Source: Paenibacillus abyssi (GTDB taxonomy: Bacteria; Bacillota; Bacilli; Paenibacillales; Paenibacillaceae). Taken from it: a stretch of 64,000 nt of DNA. The position numbers and the translations under genes are program-made. Positions within the stretch are counted from its first letter, which is position 1, and each line of letters starts with the position of its first letter. Where the stretch lies: NCBI RefSeq assembly GCF_014640295.1, contig NZ_BMGR01000012.1:102773-166772 (forward strand), in the 5' to 3' direction. Under the pieces are notes generated by a model. It worked only from the letters and a program-made list of their open reading frames with translations. It was not told where the DNA came from and searched no databases. Below are positions 8,991 to 17,738 of this stretch, in pieces.

Positions 8991-10199
8991 CTACAAGCGC
9001 AGCGCTTGCAGAAGCAGGCTTTGCACCGCGTCATACATATCCTCGAATTGGTCAAGGGGCAGCGGATTGACTCCAATTCCCGCCTCAACGGTAAAGCCCG
9101 GCTTGCGAAATTCCTGAATGAACCAATCTTTATAGCCTGCATCGCTGCCTGCCAGCTTTACAGCCCGGTAACCGCTGGCCTCAGCCAGCTGACGCGCATG
9201 CTCTTCTGCGGCGGGAGGTTCGTAATCACGGTAGTTCCAATAGATTTCCTGTCCCTGCGTATGCAGTGCGATGACCAGATCGAACTGCTGCTCCCGCGTA
9301 AAATCGGCCATCGCCTGCGCTTCCGGCTCACTTAGCGGATGCGGTCCGGGATAGTCCCGCGGACCTGGGCGATCGTGGCCGCGTCGTTCGCATTCCGCTT
9401 CCCAATGGGCCGGAAATTGGTCGTTCAGGTCAACCCCCCGGATATTCGCCTTCCAAGCTTGAAAGCGCTCCGAGAACCGGTTGCTGCGCAGCAGCTCTTC
9501 ATAATAAGGATGAGCTGGCGTTGCCCCTTCCAGCACCAGCTCAACCCCGTCCGGATTAACCATCGGGACAACCCAGAGCGTGACATGCTCGTATAGGCTC
9601 TGGCAGTCCTCGCCCCTTACCTTGGCTCCAAGCTTATAACCACGGGCCAAGTCCTCCATGAACCGCATAATAAGCGGCGTCGTAATCCATTCGTTCGCAT
9701 GAAAGGCGGCATTCACATGGACTTTTTTCGCACCCCTGCCGAATCGTAATGCCGGAAGCGGCTTGCCCATGACACTTTGGCCGATTACGCTTTGCTTCAG
9801 AAACGGGTAATCCCGGACCATCGTTTCTATATCATTCCGCAAATTCCGATATCCGTATTCAGCTTTCGCTTGGATGATCCTGCTTCGGATAGGTGCCGGA
9901 ATCTTAAGCGTCTGCCCCGGTATAAGATGTTTGGGATCAAGCTGCGGGTTCTCCGTTAATAAAGAATAGACGGAAACATGAAGTCGCTCGGTCAAATCAT
10001 TCAATGTGTCGCCGGGCTGAAGGCAATAATAAATAAAATTGGCAGACGGAATCGTAAGAATCAAACCGGGAATCAAGGGCGCTTCATGAGTTAGACGAGG
10101 ATTAGCGGCAAGCAGTGCAAACTCGTTAACACCAAAATACCCGGCAATACGCAGTAACGTATCACCGGGCTGTACCATGTAGGTAAATGACAGGTTCAT
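8991..10199 (-). CDS. LysM-containing M14 zinc peptidase (gamma-D-Glu-meso-diaminopimelate endopeptidase type)
   Basis: 402-residue enzyme with two N-terminal LysM repeats (about 6-50 and 57-101, each beginning YMVQPGDTL or YYCLQPGDTL) for peptidoglycan binding, then a zinc carboxypeptidase domain. Predicted zinc ligands are His167 and Glu170 (FHANEW) and His313 (ALHTQGQ), and the catalytic base is Glu372 (FTVEAGIG). The domain order matches endopeptidase I of Lysinibacillus sphaericus, which trims spore or cell-wall peptides and works in the cytoplasm, and there is no signal peptide here either. ATG 10199 is preferred over 10238 because GGGAGG is 8 bases before it. Confidence 0.88.
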   Translation of the reverse strand: MNLSFTYMVQPGDTLLRIAGYFGVNEFALLAANPRLTHEAPLIPGLILTIPSANFIYYCLQPGDTLNDLTERLHVSVYSLLTENPQLDPKHLIPGQTLKIPAPIRSRIIQAKAEYGYRNLRNDIETMVRDYPFLKQSVIGQSVMGKPLPALRFGRGAKKVHVNAAFHANEWITTPLIMRFMEDLARGYKLGAKVRGEDCQSLYEHVTLWVVPMVNPDGVELVLEGATPAHPYYEELLRSNRFSERFQAWKANIRGVDLNDQFPAHWEAECERRGHDRPGPRDYPGPHPLSEPEAQAMADFTREQQFDLVIALHTQGQEIYWNYRDYEPPAAEEHARQLAEASGYRAVKLAGSDAGYKDWFIQEFRKPGFTVEAGIGVNPLPLDQFEDMYDAVQSLLLQALRL

Positions 10200-10276
10200 C
10201 CTTTCAACCTCCCGGCGAAAAGTTTTCCTATCATTCATATGCGAGGGGCACTCCTTACATGTATGCTCACTTATGT

Positions 10277-11092
10277 TTATCCGATCTTTGGCACCTGCCA
10301 GACAACCGGTGTTAATTCGATCTGCTCATCCAGCCACTGCTGGGCAATCTGCCGAAATATCTTCGGATCGCCGCTGCAGCAAAACTGATGAATTGGAAGC
10401 ACATCACTTCCGGCCAGCTTGCCTTGATCATGAAGGATCGTGCTGATCTCGCGGGCCGTTTCATCGGCCGAGCTGATCAATATCACTTCAGGCCCCATAA
10501 CTTCGGAGATGGTTTCCGCTAAGAACGGATAATGCGTGCAGCCGAGAATGAGACTGTCAATCGGGCTTCCCTTCAAAAACTGCAGCGATTCCCTAACCGT
10601 TTCATAGGTTTCGTCAGAACAGAAATTCCCCTTCTCCACTAGCGGTACGAACGTTGGACATGCCTGGCTGATGACCTCAATATGCGGCTTAAGCCGCTTC
10701 AGCGCCTGTTCGTAAGCGCCGCTTTTGATCGTCCCTTCTGTCCCGATTACACCAACATAGCCAGTCTGCGTCCGACCGATAGCCGCTCTTGCACCAGGGT
10801 AGATGACACCTACAACAGGTATGTTAACACGGGATTGAATATCCTCCAAAGCAACTGCGGTCGCCGTGTTGCAAGCGATCACGATCATTTTAGGAGTAAA
10901 TTGAACTAAGTAATCAACAATTTCGCGCGTGAAACGTTTAACTTCCTCGGAGGGACGCGGACCGTATGGCGTACGGGCGGTGTCGCCGAAGTAAATGATT
11001 CTCTCGCGCGGCAGTTGGCGCAAGACTTCTTTGGCAACCGTTAAGCCGCCTACGCCGGAATCCAATATCGCGATCGGTTGCTGCACAGACAC
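10277..11092 (-). CDS. murI: glutamate racemase
   Basis: 271-residue cofactor-independent racemase that supplies D-glutamate for peptidoglycan. Motifs are AILDSGVGGLTV at the N-terminus, the catalytic cysteines in VIACNTATAV and LILGCTHYPF, and FGDTARTPYG. The start is GTG at 11092, with only a weak RBS. It is followed by the LysM-M14 peptidase gene 77 bases downstream, so the two wall-related genes may be cotranscribed. Confidence 0.95.
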   Translation of the reverse strand: MSVQQPIAILDSGVGGLTVAKEVLRQLPRERIIYFGDTARTPYGPRPSEEVKRFTREIVDYLVQFTPKMIVIACNTATAVALEDIQSRVNIPVVGVIYPGARAAIGRTQTGYVGVIGTEGTIKSGAYEQALKRLKPHIEVISQACPTFVPLVEKGNFCSDETYETVRESLQFLKGSPIDSLILGCTHYPFLAETISEVMGPEVILISSADETAREISTILHDQGKLAGSDVLPIHQFCCSGDPKIFRQIAQQWLDEQIELTPVVWQVPKIG

Positions 11093-11273
11093 ACCGCTTT
11101 CTTAATCATGATGACTTAAACATGAATAGAATATGACGTTTCATTCCAAAACGTACCTACATGTTAGCCTAAATGCAGACAAGGTTCAAGGTACTGCCGG
11201 CACCTGTCTCTAGTTCATTCTATTCATTAACGGTGGTTCTGGAAGCTTGTCCATGCGGAGGTATGTTTCATCA

Positions 11274-11298
11274 AAAAGAAGCCTCAGGGGCCTCTTTT
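11274..11298. terminator. intrinsic terminator after the GH4 gene
   Basis: Arms AAAAGAAGCC (11274-11283) and GGCCTCTTTT (11289-11298) with one G-T-type mismatch form a stem ending in a T run for the minus strand. The ~215-base gap to murI otherwise shows nothing recognisable. Confidence 0.65.
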
Positions 11299-11308
11299 CC
11301 TTGATTTC

Positions 11309-12607
11309 CTATTTGAATTGCGGCAGCCAATCGCCATGGGCCTCGATCAGATCGTTACACATCGCAATGATATCGTCCATCGATAATTCTGCAGCCGTAT
11401 GAGGATCCAGCATGGCAGCATGATAAATATGCTCCTTCCTGCCGGTCATCGCAGCTTCAATCGTCAGCAGCTGCGTATTAATGTTCGTACGGTTCAATGC
11501 AGCGCACTGAGGCGGCAAATCACCTACATAGGTCGGTGTGACGCCGCTGCGGTCAACCAAACACGGCACTTCAACACATGCCTCCTTCGGCAGGTTAGTG
11601 ATCAGACCGGTGTTCATCACATTGCCGCCAATTTTGAACGGAACATTGGTTTCGATCGCCTCGAATATGTACGAAGCGTATTCATGGGAACGCTTATGCT
11701 CCAGATTCTTATCATTCACGAGCTCCTCGCGCATCTTTTTCCATCGGTCGATTTGATCGATACAGCGCCGCGGATATTCATCCAACGGAATATTGAATCG
11801 TTCAATCAGCTCCGGATAATTCCGCTTAATAAAATAAGGATGATACTCGGCATTGTGCTCGGACGATTCCGTTATATAATAACCGAATTTTAACATCATC
11901 TCGTAGCGGACCATGTCGTGGTGTTTTTCCTGCTGCTTCAAAGCGGCGCGGCGTTTAATCTCCGGATACAGATCCTCGCCATCCTTCGTCACCTCAAGCA
12001 GCCAGGCCATATGATTAATACCCGCAATTTTTGCCTTCACGCCGGTTTGATCCATATCCAGATGCTCGAAAAGATGCGGAATGCAAGCCTGGACGCTATG
12101 GCATAAACCGACAGTCCGGATTCCGCCATACGTGTTCATCACATTGGTCAACACCGCCATTGGATTCGTATAATTCAGGAACAGTGCATCAGGACAAACC
12201 TCATGCATATCCTCGGCGAACCCCAGCATGACGGGAATGGTGCGGAGGTTGCGGAAAATGCCGCCGATTCCGATTGTATCAGCTATCGTTTGGCGCAGGC
12301 CGTATTTCTTAGGGATTTCAAAATCCGTGATCGTACAAGGATCATAACCGCCGACTTGAATCGCGTTTACAACAAACTTGGCTCCGCGCAGCGCTTCCTT
12401 GCGATCGGTGTAGGCGTTTACAACACAGGTGCTGCCAGTGGTCGCTTTAAGGTTGTTTAACATCGTTTCCGAATCTTTAAGCCGCTCTGTGTCAATATCA
12501 TACAATGCTAATTCAAAGCCTTGAAGCGCCGGAGTCAACATACAATCGCCCAACACATTCTTTGCGAATACCGTGCTTCCCGCTCCTAGAAACGTAATTT
12601 TAGACAT
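11309..12607 (-). CDS. melA: GH4 family alpha-galactosidase (MelA-type)
   Basis: 432-residue NAD+- and Mn2+-dependent glycosidase of family GH4. The N-terminal Rossmann motif is KITFLGAGSTVFAKN, and the metal/catalytic region is GLCHSVQ followed by AGINHMAWLLE. Paenibacillus-type GH4 enzymes of this length act on alpha-galactosides such as melibiose or alpha-glucosides. Galactosidase is the better guess, but specificity is inferred. ATG 12607 is chosen over 12667 because GGAGAGG lies 7 bases before it. It is divergent from an AraC-type regulator across a 148-base gap, a usual regulator-target layout. Confidence 0.82.
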   Translation of the reverse strand: MSKITFLGAGSTVFAKNVLGDCMLTPALQGFELALYDIDTERLKDSETMLNNLKATTGSTCVVNAYTDRKEALRGAKFVVNAIQVGGYDPCTITDFEIPKKYGLRQTIADTIGIGGIFRNLRTIPVMLGFAEDMHEVCPDALFLNYTNPMAVLTNVMNTYGGIRTVGLCHSVQACIPHLFEHLDMDQTGVKAKIAGINHMAWLLEVTKDGEDLYPEIKRRAALKQQEKHHDMVRYEMMLKFGYYITESSEHNAEYHPYFIKRNYPELIERFNIPLDEYPRRCIDQIDRWKKMREELVNDKNLEHKRSHEYASYIFEAIETNVPFKIGGNVMNTGLITNLPKEACVEVPCLVDRSGVTPTYVGDLPPQCAALNRTNINTQLLTIEAAMTGRKEHIYHAAMLDPHTAAELSMDDIIAMCNDLIEAHGDWLPQFK

Positions 12608-12755
12608 CTTTTTCCTCTCCTTCGATGTAATGAAGTGATCTGCTCTTAATATAAATGACAGCCGCAAATATGAATATGGAAATATCCCATCTCCATATAG
12701 ACTTTTGTAGTATAATTTGATCTATAGAAGTTAAGGAAAAAGTAGGTGAAGACGC

Positions 12756-13610
12756 ATGAGCGAGCATTTCTCGTTTTCAATCGGATTAAATGCATCCCCA
12801 AGAAGAGGCGAGTTAACCCCTCTGTTCAGCGGAAATGGACAGCCCGTACATAAGCATAAGATCGGGCCTGCCGTTCATGATTATTATTTGGTACACACGG
12901 TCAGTTCCGGACAAGGCAGGTTTGAATGTGCGGGAAAACAGTACGATTGTAGGAAAGGAGATACGTTCTTTATATTGCCCGGGGAGTTATTCAGCTACGA
13001 GGCGGACGGCCTGCAGCCATGGACGTATCATTGGGTCGCGTTTAAAGGACATGCTGCCGGACCCTTATTAACCAGCCTTGGCATTTCTCCGGAGCAGCCG
13101 ATACTACATCTTAAGGACATTCGAAAAATTTTAGTGTTATACCATCACATTAGACAAGCCTTTCAGCATGCTGATAACCCTTCGATGGCTGATTTGGAAG
13201 CCAGCGGCTGGTTACGATTGCTTCTAACCGCCTTCGGTTCAGATCAGCCGGCCAATCTGCCCGTCTCGGAAGCCAAGCCCACGGACATCGAAAGACAGAT
13301 TGACCAAGCAATCCTCTGGCTTTCACTTCAATATGAGCAATCGATTTCGATCGAACGAATTGCAAAGGCGTTGGGTTATCACCGGACACATCTGTCCAAG
13401 ATGTTCAAACAAACGACCGGACTATCCCCAATGCAGTTCTTGTACAAGATCAGAATGGAGCGTGCAGAGGTTCTTCTTGCAGGCCAATTAACAATCTCCC
13501 AGATTGCTTCGTCCGTGGGTTATCCGGATGCACTGTACTTCTCTAAACAATTCCGCAAATGGAAGGGACTATCCCCTTCCGAATATCGGGAACAATTACA
13601 CCACACCTAG
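12756..13610 (+). CDS. AraC-family transcriptional regulator with cupin sensor
   Basis: 284-residue regulator. The N-terminal ~150 residues form an AraC-type cupin sugar-binding domain (GRFECAGKQYDCRKGDTFFILPGE). The C-terminal ~100 residues carry two helix-turn-helix units (IERIAKALGYHRTHLSKMFK and ISQIASSVGYPDALYFSKQF) followed by GLSPSEYR. Its place divergent from the GH4 galactosidase suggests that it activates that gene in response to an alpha-galactoside, which is inference. RBS AGGTGA lies upstream of the ATG. Confidence 0.88.
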   Translation: MSEHFSFSIGLNASPRRGELTPLFSGNGQPVHKHKIGPAVHDYYLVHTVSSGQGRFECAGKQYDCRKGDTFFILPGELFSYEADGLQPWTYHWVAFKGHAAGPLLTSLGISPEQPILHLKDIRKILVLYHHIRQAFQHADNPSMADLEASGWLRLLLTAFGSDQPANLPVSEAKPTDIERQIDQAILWLSLQYEQSISIERIAKALGYHRTHLSKMFKQTTGLSPMQFLYKIRMERAEVLLAGQLTISQIASSVGYPDALYFSKQFRKWKGLSPSEYREQLHHT

Positions 13611-13667
13611 CAAGAAAAACAGCCCGCCTGGACCGTGCTTGGTCCAATGACGAGCCGTTTATCTTGC

Positions 13668-14084
13668 TCATGCCTTATACCCGGACGCCTCTTCGAGCTC
13701 CTGCTCGGCTTGCTTGTGCTGCCCTTCTGCAGTCTGTTCCTCGGCTTGTTCTTCGACAAGCGGCGCTTGTTCGAAATCGGATCCGCGATTGCCGCGCCAT
13801 GATTTAACGTCCTGCACGACTCGGCTTGTCACCTGCTTCGTTAGGTCGGCTAACTGTGTTGTCTGGCTGCTAACCTGCTGTGCGACTTTCACGGTCGCAT
13901 CCTTGGCTTGCCCTGCGTAGCGCACTGTGGTATCACTTATTTGACCGGCTCCCTTAGCGATATCCTTACGAAGCTCCCGGCCTGATTTTGGAGCAAGCAG
14001 CAGTGCGCTTACTGCAGCGACTACGCCGCCGGCCAGTGCGCCTAACAGAAACCCTCTTGCTTTTTGGTTTGGTCGATCTGACAT
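13668..14084 (-). CDS. YtxH domain protein
   Basis: 138-residue general-stress-type protein. The N-terminus has the YtxH hallmark, a glycine-rich membrane helix followed by a basic cap ([28 protein letters not shown]). The rest is a long amphipathic helical region ending in an acidic, Gln/Glu-rich tail. Its start lies inside the end of the preceding DUF948 gene (43-base overlap, different frame), so the two are translationally linked. Function is unknown; bacillar homologues are stress induced. Confidence 0.85.
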   Translation of the reverse strand: MSDRPNQKARGFLLGALAGGVVAAVSALLLAPKSGRELRKDIAKGAGQISDTTVRYAGQAKDATVKVAQQVSSQTTQLADLTKQVTSRVVQDVKSWRGNRGSDFEQAPLVEEQAEEQTAEGQHKQAEQELEEASGYKA

Positions 14085-14584
14085 TCGTTTTCTCTCCTTT
14101 CGTGTTTATCGTGCCCTTCGTCCCGTTCGCATGATACCGGTGCGCGAACAGCCTCATGACGCTTGCTTTGCCACCATTGCCATACGGTCATACCGATCTC
14201 CGCTAGATCCAGCGCTTCTCCGATCATCCGCTTGCTGCGTCCGGCGGCATTCTCCACATGTTGAACGGCCGACTCCGTTAAGGTGGAAGAAATTTTGCCC
14301 AGGGCAGCAGCTGTTTGCAGGACGGTATCACCGAATTCACCGGCAGATTTGCACAAGCTGGTCGTATAAACAAGCTGTCCCTGAACGCTCTGCACCGTCT
14401 GCTCAGCTGATGTGATCAACGCACGCAGCTCATCAACCAATCCTGATGTCTGCTGCTGCAGCTTATCAACGCCTGATACCATTTGATCAAGTTTGCGCAA
14501 AGCGGAATGCAGCGAGAGAACGATCGCTATGACTAAAATAACAAAAGCAATCGTTGCAACGCACACACAAGCAATGAGTACCAT
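14042..14584 (-). CDS. DUF948 membrane-anchored coiled-coil protein
   Basis: 180-residue protein with a single N-terminal membrane helix ([20 protein letters not shown]) and a long helical, coiled-coil-like domain, as in DUF948 proteins that neighbour YtxH in bacilli. The C-terminal ~30 residues are charged and rich in Glu, Arg and His. ATG 14584 has GGAGGTGG 6 bases upstream; the longer frame to 14848 runs into the terminator of the next gene and is rejected. Confidence 0.82.
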   Translation of the reverse strand: MVLIACVCVATIAFVILVIAIVLSLHSALRKLDQMVSGVDKLQQQTSGLVDELRALITSAEQTVQSVQGQLVYTTSLCKSAGEFGDTVLQTAAALGKISSTLTESAVQHVENAAGRSKRMIGEALDLAEIGMTVWQWWQSKRHEAVRAPVSCERDEGHDKHERRENECQIDQTKKQEGFC

Positions 14585-14677
14585 CCGCGACCACCTCCAG
14601 TTCGATCTGGACGAATGCCCAATTCGTAATGACAGTATAATCACGATGGGCTTGTCACGACACTCGCGAACAGAAAA

Positions 14678-14712
14678 AAGAAGCCTGAAGAAATTTTTCT
14701 TCCAGGCCTCTT
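14678..14712 (-). terminator. intrinsic terminator of the SufR-like gene
   Basis: Arms 14678-14693 and 14696-14712 pair over about 16 bases with one bulge and one mismatch. The stop codon of the regulator gene lies at its edge, and the minus strand ends in a run of T. Confidence 0.65.
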
Positions 14713-15386
14713 TATAATAATTTTGAAATGCGATAGCTGCATTTGCCTCCGCCTTTGGCAAGACACTCCGTTCGTTCCACAGGCGTCTCCAATAATGCTT
14801 CGAATAAATCCAATTCACAATGACATGCCATCTGATAACGATTGGCAATCTGGGCTATCGGACAGTTATATTCATGAAGAATGAGTTCGCCTTCCTTTGA
14901 TTCCACCTGTGCCATGTACCCGCCGGAATTCTGAATGGCAGCCAGTTCCTCAACACGCTGCTCCAACGTCTTTCCTTGCATTCGTGAAACGTATCGGTTC
15001 AACAGCTTTTGCTTACGTCCCTCGAATAACTTAGAAACGGTTCCTGCCAATTCCGGGACCTCTTCAAGTTCCTCCAGAAGATCCAGTGCCAATACATGAT
15101 AATTTTTGGGGAACAGGCCATCCGCAGCCTCGGTTAAACCATATAGATGAGAAGGCCGCCCCATCGGCTGACGAACGATCGAAGTCCTTACGTAACCGTC
15201 GCGTTCGAGTGTATTTAAGTGACGCCTGACTCCCATTTCTGTAATACCAAGTTCTCTCGACAGTTCTCCTGTACTACTTGGTCCTTTAGTTCTAAGCAGC
15301 GTTAAGATGATCTGGCGAGTGGAACCATCCTGGCGGAGTATCCCTTCCTTATGCACTGCATGATTACCGTCCATCCTCATCACCAT
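14712..15386 (-). CDS. SufR-like Fe-S responsive winged-helix regulator
   Basis: 224-residue DNA-binding protein. The N-terminal winged helix is recognisable (SSTGELSRELGITEMGVRRHLNTL plus wing GRPSHLYGLT). The C-terminal domain has four cysteines in EYNCPI, MACHCELD, RTECLAKG and GKCSYRI, the arrangement of SufR-type regulators that bind an Fe-S cluster and repress suf operons. No suf gene is in the window, so the target is elsewhere. The start is uncertain: ATGs at 15386 and 15374 both have poor RBSs. An unusual nested inverted repeat lies upstream at 15400-15482. Confidence 0.82.
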   Translation of the reverse strand: MVMRMDGNHAVHKEGILRQDGSTRQIILTLLRTKGPSSTGELSRELGITEMGVRRHLNTLERDGYVRTSIVRQPMGRPSHLYGLTEAADGLFPKNYHVLALDLLEELEEVPELAGTVSKLFEGRKQKLLNRYVSRMQGKTLEQRVEELAAIQNSGGYMAQVESKEGELILHEYNCPIAQIANRYQMACHCELDLFEALLETPVERTECLAKGGGKCSYRISKLL

Positions 15387-15399
15387 CCCATTCTTGCGC

Positions 15400-15482
15400 C
15401 GAAAACCGCAAAAGCCATCACGCCGTTTTATCGGAACATCATGGCTTGCATACCGCTATTGTATCCTATTTTGCGTTTTTCG
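15400..15482. repeat. nested inverted repeat upstream of the SufR-like gene
   Basis: The outer arms are CGAAAACCGCAAAA (15400-15413) and TTTTGCGTTTTTCG (15469-15482), which match at 13 of 14 positions. The inner arms are AAGCCAT (15412-15418) and ATGGCTT (15441-15447). A TACAAT -10-like hexamer for the minus strand falls inside. It may be a terminator for the DUF86 operon, an operator for the regulator, or both. Confidence 0.5.
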
Positions 15483-15511
15483 TAAATCAACAGCATATTC
15501 TTGATTCAACG

Positions 15512-15937
15512 CTATGCTTCCAACTCACGCTCCAAATACTCCTGTACAGCTTGTCTAAACTGTATGAGGACATCAGGAAGTACAACCGTTAAAGGATGGA
15601 GCTCCTTGCGCGGCCACTCGTAATATTCCTGGGCGAGCGGCTTGCGCAGCTTAACCAGCTTTTGCAGCACATCATACAGCTCAGCCGGAAAAACCGCTTC
15701 ACCGTGTATGATATCGACAATGTCCTCATAGCTGCTTGCATCTCTCATAATAAATCCATCAATCAAATAACTGCCGATATCGGTTACAGTCTCTATAGCC
15801 AAATGAAGCGTACGTTCCTGTGCCAATCCCTGCAGCAATCCGCCCTGCCAGTCCGATGCCAACAACCGCATCCCATCTGCAAGCTCTGGGATCGCATCAA
15901 GCCGCTTGGCGATTTGTTCACGGTTCACGTAATACAT
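15512..15937 (-). CDS. DUF86/HepT-like HEPN protein (YutE-type)
   Basis: 141-residue, mostly helical protein. The start MYYVNREQIAKRLDAI and the central AIETVTDIGSYLIDGF block are typical of DUF86, the HEPN-fold family that includes the HepT RNase toxin. The catalytic RX4-6H motif of active HepT is not clear here, and there is no MNT antitoxin gene beside it. It is therefore more likely the house-keeping YutE type than a toxin. It follows a 34-residue membrane protein gene by 16 bases. Confidence 0.75.
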   Translation of the reverse strand: MYYVNREQIAKRLDAIPELADGMRLLASDWQGGLLQGLAQERTLHLAIETVTDIGSYLIDGFIMRDASSYEDIVDIIHGEAVFPAELYDVLQKLVKLRKPLAQEYYEWPRKELHPLTVVLPDVLIQFRQAVQEYLERELEA

Positions 15938-15953
15938 CGCTATATCCTGCTTT

Positions 15954-16058
15954 CTACTTTTTGTTCTTCTTCCCTTTTCGTTTCAACCATCCAAAAATGA
16001 TGAAAAAACTGATGATAACCACCAGAGCATATGTCATTAACATGTATTGATCTTCCAT
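15954..16058 (-). CDS. 34-residue single-TM small protein
   Basis: A short frame beginning MEDQYMLMTYALVV and ending KRKGKKNKK. It has one membrane helix of about 19 residues and a very basic cytoplasmic tail. A GAAGG sequence lies 8 bases before the ATG, and the stop is 16 bases before the DUF86 start, which suggests an operon. No family is recognised. The clean TM-plus-Lys/Arg tail makes it a believable small membrane protein rather than chance. Confidence 0.6.
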   Translation of the reverse strand: MEDQYMLMTYALVVIISFFIIFGWLKRKGKKNKK

Positions 16059-16098
16059 CGCTATACCTTCTTTTACGCTTCATAATAGTCTTGATAGA

Positions 16099-16386
16099 TT
16101 AGCTTTCGTAATCCACGCTTACCGATGCTTCGCGGGCTTTCGCCATATGTTCGATCACTTTCTTGTGAAGAGGGTGCACTTGATATGCTTCCAGCGCTTC
16201 CATGGAATCGAATTTCGTGATCAGCGCAATATCGTATGAGCGTTCCGAATGCAGGACATCCAATCCAACCTCGATCGATTTCAATTCTTCGATCTGGCCT
16301 TCCATTGCCCGCAGAACATTCGCTGTTTCTTCTACGCTCTGAGGACTGTTATCCTTTAATTTAAACAATACAATATGGGTAATCAT
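16099..16386 (-). CDS. Dabb-domain stress-responsive protein
   Basis: 95-residue dimeric alpha-beta barrel (Dabb) protein. It begins MITHIVLFKLKD and has the family pattern of strand, helix with LRAMEGQIEELKSIEVG, then YDIALITKFDSMEALEAYQVHPLH. Members are small soluble proteins linked to stress or polyketide cyclisation. The role here is unknown. Confidence 0.85.
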   Translation of the reverse strand: MITHIVLFKLKDNSPQSVEETANVLRAMEGQIEELKSIEVGLDVLHSERSYDIALITKFDSMEALEAYQVHPLHKKVIEHMAKAREASVSVDYES

Positions 16387-16496
16387 TATGTTACTTCCTC
16401 CCTTAGCATAATATTCAGACGTACACGCATGACATGAACCTCTTTGTCACATAATAACCGAAATGAGTTTTTTGTGAAAGGGGATCGGATATAACG

Positions 16497-16751
16497 ATGC
16501 GTTATCCGGTTACAATTATCGCAACTATAATTGGTATCGTGTTATGCCTGTATAATTACACCGGCTACGACCCGCATAATATGGTGTTCTTCATGTTCAG
16601 CGTACCTGCTTGGTTTATCGAGTTTTTTGTGGAAATCCACGAAGTCAGCGTGCTGCTGATGTACGTTCTGACCATTCTCAGCTGGGCGCTGCTTGGCTTT
16701 GTGGCGGATTGGTTTATCGCGCGCAATCGGCAGCGAAGAAGCGCTCGCTGA
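16497..16751 (+). CDS. small membrane protein, unknown
   Basis: 84-residue protein with three hydrophobic segments (about 4-20, 29-46 and 52-72) and a basic end (RNRQRRSAR). GGGGA lies 12 bases before the ATG. No family is recognised. It is the only plus-strand gene in this stretch and is followed by its own terminator. Confidence 0.65.
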   Translation: MRYPVTIIATIIGIVLCLYNYTGYDPHNMVFFMFSVPAWFIEFFVEIHEVSVLLMYVLTILSWALLGFVADWFIARNRQRRSAR

Positions 16752-16775
16752 TGCCAGGTGAATCGTTCGAAAAAA

Positions 16776-16795
16776 AAGGAGCCGTGAGGCTCCTT
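16776..16795. terminator. bidirectional intrinsic terminator
   Basis: AAGGAGCC-GTGA-GGCTCCTT (16776-16795), preceded by A7 and followed by a T-rich stretch. It separates the converging small membrane protein and cupredoxin genes. Confidence 0.75.
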
Positions 16796-16803
16796 CTTGT
16801 CTA

Positions 16804-17184
16804 TTACTCTACTATAAGTTTTGATACCATATCCAGATGGCCTTCACCACAAGGAATCGAACAATGAATCTCATACTCTCCTGGTTGGGATAAGTCAATC
16901 TCTGCTTCCGGATTGTTCATATCAAGGTGAACATCAAGTCCCTTAATCTCAATTCCGTGAATTCCTTGCTTGTTCTCCAGAACAACCTTCACTTTGTCAC
17001 TGGCAGCGACTTTGTATTCATCTTGGTCGAAATGGAAATTAGAAGCTTGAATTTTCAATAATGAAACGCCCGGCGGCAACTCAGCTGCTTCATCCACTGG
17101 TTTCTCCGGAAGGCCAAACGTCATCAGATACAGCCCTAAGACGGAAGCACCTATGAAAATAACGAACATAATCCACTTTTGCAT
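16804..17184 (-). CDS. membrane-anchored cupredoxin with complete CuA site
   Basis: 126-residue protein with one N-terminal membrane helix and an extracellular cupredoxin domain. The CuA ligand set of cytochrome oxidase subunit II is complete: His76, then Cys108, Cys112, His116 and Met119 in HCSIPCGEGHLDM. There is no oxidase subunit I gene nearby and the two-helix subunit II anchor is missing. It could deliver copper or electrons to an oxidase or serve nitrous-oxide or copper handling. ATG 17184 follows AGGGGGGAG by about 9 bases, which excludes the longer frame from 17211. Confidence 0.82.
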   Translation of the reverse strand: MQKWIMFVIFIGASVLGLYLMTFGLPEKPVDEAAELPPGVSLLKIQASNFHFDQDEYKVAASDKVKVVLENKQGIHGIEIKGLDVHLDMNNPEAEIDLSQPGEYEIHCSIPCGEGHLDMVSKLIVE

Positions 17185-17312
17185 GGCTACATACTCCCCC
17201 CTTACCATCATAATGTCTAATTCCTATATTACCTAAGATCGTCCGATTTTCTCAACCTTAAACTATCGGAATAAAAAACTTTTTTTGTTTTTTTGACAAA
17301 ACCATGAACAAA

Positions 17313-17720
17313 TCATTTCGAATAATAGTTTTTTAGAAGCCTCTCCGCTTCCGAACGGACAAACCCCCACAGCATAAAAAAACGGTGATGGTAACCCCTG
17401 CATATGTATTCTGCCGTTAATCCGTCGGCATCCCGGCGTTCATCAACAATCTTGATGCCCGAGGAACGAAATTGGCGGCGAAGCGCCGCCAAATCCAACA
17501 ATACATGGTCCTGCAGCCCTCGCAGAATCGATTCATACAATCTGGGCAGCTTCATCTTCGAAGAGCCGACAACCCGAATATCATGATCAAGAATCCGGAG
17601 AACAATGCCCAGCAACACATAACGCTTTAACGTCTCAAGCTCTTCTGTAGTTTGGATCGGTGGACGATCCGGTGAAGGTGAAGGCATGCCCTTCCGCCGT
17701 TCAGCGGCAGCCGAATTCAT
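17313..17720 (-). CDS. unknown protein, possibly YhjD-like, under a LexA-box promoter
   Basis: 135-residue soluble protein with a Pro-rich start and an otherwise helical, charged body (LDHDIRVVGSSKMKLPRLYESIL). It faintly resembles the bacillar YhjD family, but I do not recognise it with confidence. ATG 17720 is set by TTGGAGGG 6 bases before it; the upstream in-frame ATG at 17744 lies inside the operator. The promoter just upstream contains a GAAC-N4-GTTC box, so it is likely part of the SOS response. Confidence 0.7.
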   Translation of the reverse strand: MNSAAAERRKGMPSPSPDRPPIQTTEELETLKRYVLLGIVLRILDHDIRVVGSSKMKLPRLYESILRGLQDHVLLDLAALRRQFRSSGIKIVDERRDADGLTAEYICRGYHHRFFMLWGFVRSEAERLLKNYYSK

Positions 17721-17738
17721 AACTAACCCTCCAAATAA

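Noticed and set aside
8913..9335. 140-codon plus-strand frame opposite the M14 peptidase
   Set aside because: Shadow of a gene with complete catalytic residues on the other strand.
15512..15937. HepT/MNT toxin-antitoxin module
   Set aside because: No nucleotidyltransferase antitoxin gene is adjacent and the RX4-6H catalytic motif is not clear, so a toxin role is not supported.
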